Source: Endozoicomonas sp. G2_1 (GTDB lineage Bacteria > Pseudomonadota > Gammaproteobacteria > Enterobacterales > Alteromonadaceae). From it: 64,000 nucleotides of DNA. Where the stretch lies: positions 186,001 to 250,000 of the forward strand of contig NZ_JAGHQT010000005.1 of assembly GCF_017744155.1 (NCBI RefSeq), written 5' to 3'. The notes beneath the pieces were generated by a model that ran no database searches, had not been told where the DNA came from, and saw nothing but the letters and a program-made list of their open reading frames with translations. Every line of letters starts with the position of its first letter. The first letter of the stretch is position 1. A program made the position numbers and the translations under genes. Shown here piece by piece: positions 53,116 through 61,892 of this stretch.

Positions 53116-54230
53116 TAGTCGACTAGCCTCTCAAAGAGTTCAGCGTATTCATTTGCCATGCGCTGAGCTGAGTAGTGTTGATTGACATAGGCGCGCGCGG
53201 CATCGGCAAGTCTAGATGCTTCGTTTTGGTCAAACAACATTGTTTCCCAGTAAGATTGAAGGGTCTGTTTGTCGCCTAATTTGGCCAATAATCCCGTGTC
53301 ACCATGACTAATAAGTTGATCTATCCCGGCGATATCATAGGCCGCAACTGGAATACCCATTGCTGTCGCTTCCATTAAACAGCGGGGGATACCTTCTAAC
53401 GTTGATGTCATAGCAAATAAATCAAATGATTGCAGCAACTCTAATCTGTCGTCTCTAAATCCTAGAAAGTGAATATCTTGGTTAGAAGCTAGTTTACTGG
53501 CATATTGCTCGAGTTCTTGACGCTGTTCACCATCACCAAGTAAGGACAGTTTTAAATTACCGTGTTTTTGCTGTAAGGCATCAAAAATATCGAGCAAATC
53601 AAAAATGTTTTTTCGACTAATCATCTGACCTACAAAGCCGATGTGCTTTATATTCTTGTCTTTTTCGAACGGTTTTTGACGTTGTTCATCGACCTCCGAT
53701 AAATCAACACCGTTTTGAATATATTCTAGTTTGGGGGCTTTAATCCCATATGGTTTGACGTCTTCACAAAGCTGAGGTGATAACGGGACAACTTTGTCGG
53801 CAAACCTCATTGCTTGGCAGCCCAACCAAATAAATGTTCTCAGTTTGAAGTCATCAGCATTTTCAAAACCGTGGGGTGTGACAACAACTTTTATACCGGC
53901 TTTTCTGGCGGCGAGAATCCCTAATATATCTGATTTGTAACCGTGAGTGTGGATAACATCAATGTTACGCGCTTTGATAAGCTCGGCAAGCTTGGTGACC
54001 ACAGATAAATCAAATGGGTTTGACATCGGTACTTCGTGAGCGGTACCGCAAAGCTTTTTAAAGTGTTTAACTAATTCTAAATCTTGGGAGTTGTCTTCAA
54101 GGGTGACGGCTAATTCGCTTTCAAATTGCTCTTTGTCGAGATGCTTGCTCAGCGCCAGCACCCAGCGTTCGGCACCGTAAAAGCCCGTTGAACAAATGAA
54201 TTGTAATACTTTTAATTTTTGACCAGGCAT
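53115..54230 (-). CDS. glycosyltransferase family 4
   Basis: The 371-residue GT-B enzyme starts KLKVLQFICSTGFYGAERWVLALSKHL, includes HTHGYKSDILGILAARKAGIKVVVTPHG, and a donor site with GFVGQMISRKNIFDLL and TSTLEGIPRCLMEATAMGIPVAAYDIAGIDQLI. The features are those of retaining hexosyltransferases. It lies 2 bp after a GT2 gene and overlaps the following deacetylase-like gene by one base, so expression is tightly coupled. The sugar donor is unknown. Confidence 0.9.
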   Translation of the reverse strand: MPGQKLKVLQFICSTGFYGAERWVLALSKHLDKEQFESELAVTLEDNSQDLELVKHFKKLCGTAHEVPMSNPFDLSVVTKLAELIKARNIDVIHTHGYKSDILGILAARKAGIKVVVTPHGFENADDFKLRTFIWLGCQAMRFADKVVPLSPQLCEDVKPYGIKAPKLEYIQNGVDLSEVDEQRQKPFEKDKNIKHIGFVGQMISRKNIFDLLDIFDALQQKHGNLKLSLLGDGEQRQELEQYASKLASNQDIHFLGFRDDRLELLQSFDLFAMTSTLEGIPRCLMEATAMGIPVAAYDIAGIDQLISHGDTGLLAKLGDKQTLQSYWETMLFDQNEASRLADAARAYVNQHYSAQRMANEYAELFERLVD

Positions 54231-54232
54231 GT

Positions 54233-55192
54233 TTATTTTTTTCCCTGTACATTAGCCAGCAAGCCTCGGAACGTTCCAATGCCTCGAGCACTAAAATACA
54301 CTAGGTAGAACTTAAAAATAAGTTTATAGCTAATTTTTTTTGCCAGCTTACTGAACAATCTTGAGCTATACAACAAAATAGGCAACAACATGAGGGCTGA
54401 GCTAAATAAGGCGAATTGATACTGCGTTGTTAACAAAAACAATATCGCTAATAGGGCAAATATGATAACCCATGGAGGTGTGACTAAACTTGGAATTTCG
54501 GATAGTGGTATTTTCCGTCCAAGTAACGACGATAAGTTAGAGCGTGCTCGCCACATTTCTTTGTTGAACAGTTCTTTCCAGCTCTTGTCTTCACCTAAGT
54601 GAACGAAACTTGCCGCCGAGCTGTGAATTATTTTACCAAATTGACTGACTTTATTGGTAAAAATGAAATCTTCACAGGAGATGAATTGCTCGGGAAAACG
54701 ATCTGCTTGTTCAAATGTTGAGCGCTTGAGTAATAAGTTACAGCCGGGTAAAAATGATACTTGTTGATCTAAGTCGGTGTTGACCATTGCAGTGCGCAAG
54801 CGCTCTATATCCGGGCATCCTTCAGCACAGACCTGTTGACCACTAACGAGTAAAGTATGAGTATCGCTGTCTAGTTGTTGCTTTAGCGCACTGAGCCAAT
54901 GACTAGAAAGATCGATATCTGAGTCTATAAAAGCGAGATAATCTCCTAAAGCGTTCTGAGCACCTATATTTCTCGATTTTGAAACTGTGCCCGATGGGTC
55001 AACCAACAGAACGTTAATTTGTTCTTGGTAAGCTTTTAAATCAGAGTTCAATAATTCTAACGATTCGTTTTGACTAACAATGACAACTTCAATTTTATCA
55101 ACCGGATAGTCCTGCTTGAAAATAGATTCAACTGTCTGATAAAGAAGTTCTTCTCTACCTTTATGAGGGATGATAAAGCTGACTTCGGCCAT
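54233..55192 (-). CDS. glycosyltransferase family 2 with C-terminal membrane segments
   Basis: The 319-residue protein begins EVSFIIPHKGREELLYQTVESIF and carries AFIDSDIDLSSHWL (DXD-type) and NLLLKRSTFEQADRFPEQFISCEDFIFT, as in GT2. Residues about 236-275 form two hydrophobic segments, so it is likely membrane-bound on the cytoplasmic side. It is the second gene of the 11-gene operon. Confidence 0.9.
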   Translation of the reverse strand: MAEVSFIIPHKGREELLYQTVESIFKQDYPVDKIEVVIVSQNESLELLNSDLKAYQEQINVLLVDPSGTVSKSRNIGAQNALGDYLAFIDSDIDLSSHWLSALKQQLDSDTHTLLVSGQQVCAEGCPDIERLRTAMVNTDLDQQVSFLPGCNLLLKRSTFEQADRFPEQFISCEDFIFTNKVSQFGKIIHSSAASFVHLGEDKSWKELFNKEMWRARSNLSSLLGRKIPLSEIPSLVTPPWVIIFALLAILFLLTTQYQFALFSSALMLLPILLYSSRLFSKLAKKISYKLIFKFYLVYFSARGIGTFRGLLANVQGKK

Positions 55193-55194
55193 GA

Positions 55195-57804
55195 TTATTC
55201 CGCTATTGTCTTTAAGAGTTTGTCAAATTTGCTAACCCGCTTTCTGAGCCAATTTACCTCTTTTTTGAGCGAACTTTTGGCTAAACGCTTTATTGACAGT
55301 TTTAGGGCATTGCGCTTGTTGTTGGTTGGTTGGGCAGCAAGGCTTTTTGTGTCGCGTTTATTTTGAATTAGCAGTTTTGAATTTTGATATGAATCTTGAG
55401 AGTACTCTTTTACACCATGGTTTTGCATGAGTATGCTCAGAATACGTGTGAAATAGTGAGTATCTTCATCTATTAGCGTATTACCTACATATTGGTATAT
55501 TTTATCGGCAGCAGCTAGAGCTTGTTCTTTTTTGTCCTCATTGAGATAACGGCTAGCAAAATATAAGACATTGGCTTTACGAATATCCTGTGCTGCCCAT
55601 GTATGGTTTGGGTATTCTAGTATCTCTGGTGTGTCCAAATATGGTTTTTCGTTTTCACCCATCCAGTAAGCAAAAGTTAGTAGTGCTTTGCCAGCATAGT
55701 GATAGGCACTGTCAAACTGAGAGTTATGTTCTTTGGTTATTAAATAACGAGAGACTGCTTGTAAAAATACTGTATAAAACCATGTCTCTTCTACATTGTC
55801 GAGGTTTCTCGACGCCACTTTTTCATCAGCAAAAATAGTCTTTTTGATCACCAAGCCCGCTTTGTCTAAATACGACTGTTCTCCGGAAACCTCAAAAGCA
55901 TCGATAAGTGCAACAACGTAGTGCCCTGTGCCTCTATCGAGAGGATATTGATCCATGATGACATTTTTGTTGCCGATACTATTGCTTTGTTTTATTCGAA
56001 GCAGAGCGTCAAGGAATGTACCGTCGCCTTCATAAAAGGCTGATACCCAATTGGCAAGTTTTAGGACGGCCGATTTTGATGATGATGAGCCGGTAAGAAA
56101 GTAATGCAGCATCAGTCCTGTGGTATAGCAGTGTTGACCACCAGGGCCACCGCCAGCCGAGTGATCTTGATAGGCATTTGCTTGTTGAAATTTAGAGTAG
56201 GTGCGATGACCAGCTGTGATTGCAGGCAAATAATGATCTGTGTGCCAAAATAGGCCGTTGTTATACTCGGCTTTGTCGTCGTTAGTGTGATAAATATCAA
56301 TATCTTTTACATGTGTAGCTAAATCATTTGCCAGTGTTAACCAGCGACTATCCCCACTGTATAAGTATTGTCTGAGAAAACCGTATAATGGATCGTATTG
56401 ATTGTTGTAATGGGAAATTAGTTGTTCATCACCTTGGTACTCCAATGTTTCGTGGTCTGCGTAGAGATCACCAAAATTGCGCCAGCCATACTCGTCAATT
56501 TGCTCACGTTTCGCGAAAAAATTGTTCTCATGTGTAAGACCAAGTTGGATCAAACGATCTATATTATCTTGAGCAACATCCTCTTGTGTCGCAAAAAATG
56601 GTATTGCGTTAGTCTGGCTAAGGTACTCTGGGGAAATAACTACTCTGTTGTGATTGGCAAACGCTTCAACGTTATAGCTTTCTTCTAAACTCAACCAAAC
56701 AGTGTGAGTTTTTTGCTCTCCTGGCAATAACTCATGAGGCTCAATATGCTCATCAGGAAATAAGCCAATAGTTAGTTTGTCGCTATTTTTCGATAGCGCT
56801 TTAGGGAAGTTTTGCCAAAAGTCTTCAAGGTGCACAGTGATGGTATTTTGCGATGCCTTAAATGCAATTGTAGGAGCAGCTCTATCTCCCATTTGAGATG
56901 TTTCATTGTATTTGTGTTGATAGCCTTTAAAAGGCAGCACGACTTTATTGTTCGCATTGACATGGTTGGTAGACTGCCAATTCTCACCTCCACTCGACGC
57001 TTGATATAGAGTGAAATTACCATTTTGCTTAACGCCACTGGTACTTGGGGATACTCGCAGGGTTGTAGTGTTGTCGACTTGGTTGAATATTAGCCCCAAA
57101 CTATTAAATAAAAATGAATTCTCATTACCCAGATCCCATTTTCCACCGTGATGTATCATTGGCTTAGGGTTTCTTAACGTTAGTGCCAGCTTGATAATCG
57201 GCAGCTTTGCAAAAAAGGTTAAGTCGGCATCATATTCGGCAACAACAATATCGCCACTAGTAAATCTGCCTTCGTATTTTAATGTGTTGGATACTCTTTT
57301 AATTTTGTTGTCATAATTGATGCAAGTGACTTTTTCTACCAGCTTGCTCGCCTTTTGATCATTGAGCTCTAATGAACAGCTTAAATTGTTTATCGCTAGT
57401 TTATTTTTGTTAAGCTGGTATTGGTAACCTTCTGTTTTAACAATAATGCTGTCTTGGCTCTCAATTGTTACCGGAACTGCTGTCGATGAAGGCGTTAATT
57501 TACTCGTCACTTGTTTGACAACATAGGAGCTATCATTAGTCAATGAATCAAAAAATTTGCATTGAAACCACTTAATCGATTTATCTGGCCAGCGAGCAAG
57601 TACATCAAAATCTGCATCGACCAATTCATTTTGATTGCGTTCGACGGTTAGTTCATCTGCTGAATAGAGTTGACCTTTTCCAACTGGAAGTGAAAAACAA
57701 ACATAAGGGTTTGTTTCATCAGTTGAATTTTTTTTTGTTATTTTAAATGGAACTTCCAACATTGTAGAAAAAGAAATACACTGTGATTGGTGGCATATGG
57801 GCAT
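55195..57804 (-). CDS. RIFT-barrel, YetA/PcRGLX-like polysaccharide-active protein
   Basis: The 869-residue protein resembles exo-rhamnogalacturonan lyase-like proteins (YetA/PcRGLX): an N-terminal RIFT beta-barrel (about 15-110; VPFKITKKNS, YVCFSLPVGKGQLYSADELTV, WPDKSIKWFQCKFFD), a beta-rich middle domain and an alpha-toroid C-terminal region with many Tyr/Trp/His motifs (AGHRTYSKF, NNGLFWHTDHYLP, SAGGGPGGQHCYT). No signal peptide is seen. The first in-frame ATG is at 57804; an alternative ATG at 57762 fits the start of the barrel, and neither has a clear ribosome-binding site. It leads the 11-gene operon; it might cleave or modify the glycan in the cytoplasm or be exported in another way. 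Confidence 0.8.
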   Translation of the reverse strand: MPICHQSQCISFSTMLEVPFKITKKNSTDETNPYVCFSLPVGKGQLYSADELTVERNQNELVDADFDVLARWPDKSIKWFQCKFFDSLTNDSSYVVKQVTSKLTPSSTAVPVTIESQDSIIVKTEGYQYQLNKNKLAINNLSCSLELNDQKASKLVEKVTCINYDNKIKRVSNTLKYEGRFTSGDIVVAEYDADLTFFAKLPIIKLALTLRNPKPMIHHGGKWDLGNENSFLFNSLGLIFNQVDNTTTLRVSPSTSGVKQNGNFTLYQASSGGENWQSTNHVNANNKVVLPFKGYQHKYNETSQMGDRAAPTIAFKASQNTITVHLEDFWQNFPKALSKNSDKLTIGLFPDEHIEPHELLPGEQKTHTVWLSLEESYNVEAFANHNRVVISPEYLSQTNAIPFFATQEDVAQDNIDRLIQLGLTHENNFFAKREQIDEYGWRNFGDLYADHETLEYQGDEQLISHYNNQYDPLYGFLRQYLYSGDSRWLTLANDLATHVKDIDIYHTNDDKAEYNNGLFWHTDHYLPAITAGHRTYSKFQQANAYQDHSAGGGPGGQHCYTTGLMLHYFLTGSSSSKSAVLKLANWVSAFYEGDGTFLDALLRIKQSNSIGNKNVIMDQYPLDRGTGHYVVALIDAFEVSGEQSYLDKAGLVIKKTIFADEKVASRNLDNVEETWFYTVFLQAVSRYLITKEHNSQFDSAYHYAGKALLTFAYWMGENEKPYLDTPEILEYPNHTWAAQDIRKANVLYFASRYLNEDKKEQALAAADKIYQYVGNTLIDEDTHYFTRILSILMQNHGVKEYSQDSYQNSKLLIQNKRDTKSLAAQPTNNKRNALKLSIKRLAKSSLKKEVNWLRKRVSKFDKLLKTIAE

Positions 57805-57874
57805 AAATAGTGCGGTTGAATAGTGTTCTTTGTCAATTGTTTAATGGGTAAGATTCACAAATTAATGGAAAACA

Positions 57875-58969
57875 ATGCCGTCGGATTTATCTGTAATCAC
57901 GCAATCCAGTAAAGAGCTAGCATTGAGTGATATTGCTGCGCTTTGGCTTGAACTCGAAAAAAATAGCTCAACGAGCTTTTTCTTAACTTGGGATTGGATT
58001 GGCTCGTGGTTGAAGCAACTGCCAATGGATTTTTTTCTTGTTAAAGTTTTGCAATCAAAACGGTTAGTTGGGCTTGCTGTTATTGTTGAAAAGCGTCGCA
58101 AAACACTTGGTGTATTTAATACATCACAGTGGTGGTTAAACCGTTCGGGATGTCATGCTTATGATCAATGCTGGATTGAGGAAAATACCGCTTTAGCAGC
58201 AATCGGCTATGAGCATATAGTTAACCGTGCAATATGCAGCTTTTTACTAAAGCAAAAGCAATGGCAAGAGTTTATTCTTGGTATGGCTGGTAAAGAGGTA
58301 TACCAAGAATATGCTGGTATAGCCGATCGGAAACGAATTTTGATTGATGATGTTGGCTACTCTGTCACACTAGAAAGCGACGAATGGCAATATGCAGCCC
58401 AAGTTCTATCGCGAAAAACGCGCCAAAAAATTCGACAAACCGAAAAAATATTGTCCTCACAGGGTGAATTGTGTTTTGAAGTACTAACTGGCAGGGCTGA
58501 TAAAAACGAGCAATACACGAACATTCAGCGTCTACATAAGTTTCGCTGGCAAGGCACTGTTACTCCAAGTGGCTTTGAAAACATGCATTTTCAGGCCATG
58601 ATTCACAATTTAATACAAAACGATAAAACTGAATTCTCAGTGTTAACTTTAAACCAGTCGCCAGTCGCTTATTTAATTAATTTTGTACATGAAGGTAAGG
58701 TTAATTTTTATCTTTCTGCCTTGGAGCGTTTCTCTGATCCTAAAGTGAAAGTAGGTATGTTAGTGCATCAAAAATCAATAGAGTACTATGCGAATAGAGG
58801 GATGTCTGTGTATGACTTTTTAGCAGGAGAGGCGCGTTATAAAGCTTCGATGTCTAACGTAAAATACGAACAAAAAATGATAGTGTTTTATCGAGAGAGC
58901 ACATTATTGCGTATTGAACGTTTCATGCGAGTTGCAAAAAACAAAATAAGGGATATCTTGATAAGATAA
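57875..58969 (+). CDS. GNAT/FemAB-fold acyltransferase (BcsL/CelD-like)
   Basis: The 364-residue protein has a C-terminal acetyltransferase-6-type GNAT domain (about 180-335): RKTRQKIRQTEKILSSQGELCFEVL, SVLTLNQSPVAYLINFVHEGKVNFYLSALERF, and DFLAGEARYKASMS, the last motif being typical of CelD/BcsL-like proteins in polysaccharide loci. It could acylate a sugar. It is divergent from the RIFT-barrel operon with 70 bp between the start codons, and it precedes the two PrsT genes on the same strand by 145 bp; a separate promoter for prsT is likely. Confidence 0.83.
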   Translation: MPSDLSVITQSSKELALSDIAALWLELEKNSSTSFFLTWDWIGSWLKQLPMDFFLVKVLQSKRLVGLAVIVEKRRKTLGVFNTSQWWLNRSGCHAYDQCWIEENTALAAIGYEHIVNRAICSFLLKQKQWQEFILGMAGKEVYQEYAGIADRKRILIDDVGYSVTLESDEWQYAAQVLSRKTRQKIRQTEKILSSQGELCFEVLTGRADKNEQYTNIQRLHKFRWQGTVTPSGFENMHFQAMIHNLIQNDKTEFSVLTLNQSPVAYLINFVHEGKVNFYLSALERFSDPKVKVGMLVHQKSIEYYANRGMSVYDFLAGEARYKASMSNVKYEQKMIVFYRESTLLRIERFMRVAKNKIRDILIR

Positions 58970-59114
58970 AATGATCGGACGATGTTATTGTTTGTTTCAC
59001 TGACTTTCTTTGTATATTAAAACATAGTGTAACTGTATTAATATTCGATTTTCACTTTTAACACGCTGAATAACAAGTTTAGCGACACGTCAAAAATTTA
59101 TTAAGGACGTAACG

Positions 59115-61877
59115 ATGCTTTCTATATTAACACCTAAGAAATGGTTAAAAACGGCAATTACCGGAGCTATTATTTGCGGCATCACCGCTTGCTCGGACAA
59201 TAAATCTGCAGATGATTATATTAGTGAAGCACAAACACATCTGGCATCAGAAGATTTTTCTGCGTCAATTATTTTATTAAAAAACGCTATTGTTGCCGAA
59301 CCGAATAATGTCAATGCTAGGTTAATGCTTGGCCAGGCATACCTAGGACAAGGCGATGGCCTGAGTGCAGTAAAAGAACTTGAAAAGGTGAGACAGTTAG
59401 ACAAGCAGAAATATACAGCCTTACCTTTGTTAGCAAGAGCTTACCTTATTTCTGACAATTTTCAGGAAATTCTTGAGTTAAAAAATACTGAAAAGTTATC
59501 TTCTGAAATGAAAGTTGAGTATTTAGCGTATAAAACACTAGCTCATATCCGTTTAGAGCAGCTCGACCAGGCGACAGAAAGTGCAAATGAAGCGGAAAGT
59601 TTAGTTCCCGGCAGTTTTTTCTCTATTTTGGCTAAAGCATATCACGCTGCTGCTACAGAAGATGTCGATAAAGCGGAATTACTGGTCAAGCGAGCGCTAA
59701 GTCAATCTAAAAGTAACCCTGAAGCACTGATGTTGCAAGCGCAAATAGCCAACGTTCAACAAAACTATGAGCAAGCTGCCGAGAGCTTAAAGTTATATGT
59801 AGAAGCCCAACCTGCAGTAAATATTGCGTATTTGATGTTAGCTGAAGCTTACCTAAATAACGAACAATACGCAGATGCCGAAAAATACGCGGATATTATT
59901 TTGACCGCATTACCTAATCAACCGCTAGCTAACCATATTAAAGCTGCTGCGGAGTTTGCAAAACAAAATTACGAAAACGCAAAAGATTACGCAGATAAGG
60001 CTTTAACAGCTGGTTTTCAGCAGTTGCCAGTTAAGCTTTTGGCAGGTGTTAGCGCATACAACCTGAAAAACTTTGAGCAAGCTAATTATCATTTATCTGC
60101 GATAGTAGAGTATTTACCAGCAGAACACCCAGCTCAAAAAATGTATATTTTGAGCCGTTTGGAACTAGGTTTGATAGAGAATATCAGTGACGCCTTGTCT
60201 GACTTTTCACCTAAAAACGCTCAAGACAATCAGTTTTTGTCGACATTGAGTGCAAACCTATACTCACTAGGAGCTGTCAGTGAAGCAAAAAAATTAGCAT
60301 CTAAGGCAAAAGTCAATTTTGACAACACAGAGGATAGGTTACGCGCTAGTGCACTGAGTGTGTTGATGAATAATAACCCTAATATCGCTGAACTTGAAGA
60401 TATTGCAGAAAACAACCCAAAACTTAAACAAGCAAGATTATTGTTAGCTCACAGTGCAGTTAAAAGAGGTGAACTAGATAAAGCTCTAGAAATAGCAAAA
60501 CAGTGGCAAACAGATTTCCCTGAATCGTCTGAAGGACATAATTTACTCGCCGCTATTTACTTTTTAAAGAACGACATGGCAGCAGCTAAATCTGAGTTAG
60601 AAGCTAGTTATCAAAAGGGAGCTGATGGTCTATACGCATTGACAGAGTTAGCGAGGGTTAACTTCCAACAAGGAGAGTTGGATAAAGCGAAGCGCTATAT
60701 CAATGATGCCATCGAATTATATCCAAATAGTCCAAAAGCACTTCAATATAACTATATTATTCACAGAGATGATATTGCTATTGAAAAAATAAGTAACGCA
60801 CTTGCTCAAAATACCACGAGTACTCCGCTAGTATTAGTTTACACCGGCGCTTTAGTCGACAAGCAGCAATATAAACAAGCCTTGAGTGTTTTAAAGGGAC
60901 TTGAAAAGTCTATCGGAACATCGAAAGAAGTATGGATACAAACATTAGTAGTGCACAGCCGATTAAAAGATCAAGATAAGGTTCGTTCGACATTAGAAGA
61001 GTGGCGTAAGTTAAACCCTTATCACGTAGAGCCAGTGGTTTATCTTGCTAACTATTACAAGCTATCTAATCAGCGAGAAAAAGCGCTAACTCAAATCAAT
61101 CGAGCATTGAACGATCAACACAGTGATAGTTTACTGTTAAAGCTTGGCAAAATGCAGATATTACTTGATCTTGAACGAGCAGATGACGCTGCACTTTTGT
61201 ATGAAGACTTAAAAACGCTTGAACTGAGACCAGAACTGTATGCCGGCATTAAAGGACGCATAAAACTTATTGAAAAAGATTATCAAGCGGCTATTCCAGA
61301 GTTAAAAACATTTTATCGAGCGCAACCCTCAGGAGACAATGCTGTCTATTTAGCGATTGCATTGAGTAAAAACGATCAGCAAGAGAGTTCAATTGAATTA
61401 CTTGAAAAGTATTTAAGTAATAGTCCTCAAGACACTCGAGTGAGAAGCTTAGTTGCTAGTCAGTATTTAGCGAAGGACCACGACAAAGCTAAACTGCACT
61501 ATCAAAAAATAATTGAACAGCATCCAAACAACGTTTTAGCGCTAAACAACCTAGCGTGGCTGACCATGGACAGTGGTGAGCTTCAACAAGCTGAAAAATA
61601 TATCGAAAAGGCATACAAACTAGCACCAAATATCGCAAATGTTGCAGATACATATGGACAAATTTTATTAAAGCTTGATAAAAAAAGAGATGCGTTGGCA
61701 AAGGCTAAAGAAGCAACCGAGCGCTCGAAACAAGAGGATGTTGACATTATGCTGAATTACGTCGATGTATTAATTGAGAATGGTCGAAAAAATGAGGCGA
61801 GCAAACTACTTACAGAAATTAGAACGACAACTCAATCGCAAAAGCAAAAAGTAGCGAATTTACTCAAGCGCATATAA
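59115..61877 (+). CDS. prsT: PEP-CTERM system TPR lipoprotein PrsT, copy 1
   Basis: The 920-residue protein has a lipoprotein signal with Cys26 (GITAC) followed by SDNKSADDYISEAQTHLASEDFSASIILLKNAI, the opening repeat of the PrsT family. The rest is a long array of tetratricopeptide repeats (roughly 20 or more), for example KALEIAKQWQTDFPESSEGHNLLAAIYFLKNDMAAA. PrsT proteins accompany exosortase A loci and are presumed to scaffold export or sorting at the membrane. The start has AAGGA at a good distance. It is followed 15 bp later by a second PrsT-like gene, with AGGAGA as its ribosome-binding site. Confidence 0.92.
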   Translation: MLSILTPKKWLKTAITGAIICGITACSDNKSADDYISEAQTHLASEDFSASIILLKNAIVAEPNNVNARLMLGQAYLGQGDGLSAVKELEKVRQLDKQKYTALPLLARAYLISDNFQEILELKNTEKLSSEMKVEYLAYKTLAHIRLEQLDQATESANEAESLVPGSFFSILAKAYHAAATEDVDKAELLVKRALSQSKSNPEALMLQAQIANVQQNYEQAAESLKLYVEAQPAVNIAYLMLAEAYLNNEQYADAEKYADIILTALPNQPLANHIKAAAEFAKQNYENAKDYADKALTAGFQQLPVKLLAGVSAYNLKNFEQANYHLSAIVEYLPAEHPAQKMYILSRLELGLIENISDALSDFSPKNAQDNQFLSTLSANLYSLGAVSEAKKLASKAKVNFDNTEDRLRASALSVLMNNNPNIAELEDIAENNPKLKQARLLLAHSAVKRGELDKALEIAKQWQTDFPESSEGHNLLAAIYFLKNDMAAAKSELEASYQKGADGLYALTELARVNFQQGELDKAKRYINDAIELYPNSPKALQYNYIIHRDDIAIEKISNALAQNTTSTPLVLVYTGALVDKQQYKQALSVLKGLEKSIGTSKEVWIQTLVVHSRLKDQDKVRSTLEEWRKLNPYHVEPVVYLANYYKLSNQREKALTQINRALNDQHSDSLLLKLGKMQILLDLERADDAALLYEDLKTLELRPELYAGIKGRIKLIEKDYQAAIPELKTFYRAQPSGDNAVYLAIALSKNDQQESSIELLEKYLSNSPQDTRVRSLVASQYLAKDHDKAKLHYQKIIEQHPNNVLALNNLAWLTMDSGELQQAEKYIEKAYKLAPNIANVADTYGQILLKLDKKRDALAKAKEATERSKQEDVDIMLNYVDVLIENGRKNEASKLLTEIRTTTQSQKQKVANLLKRI

Positions 61878-61892
61878 AACAGGAGATATCCC

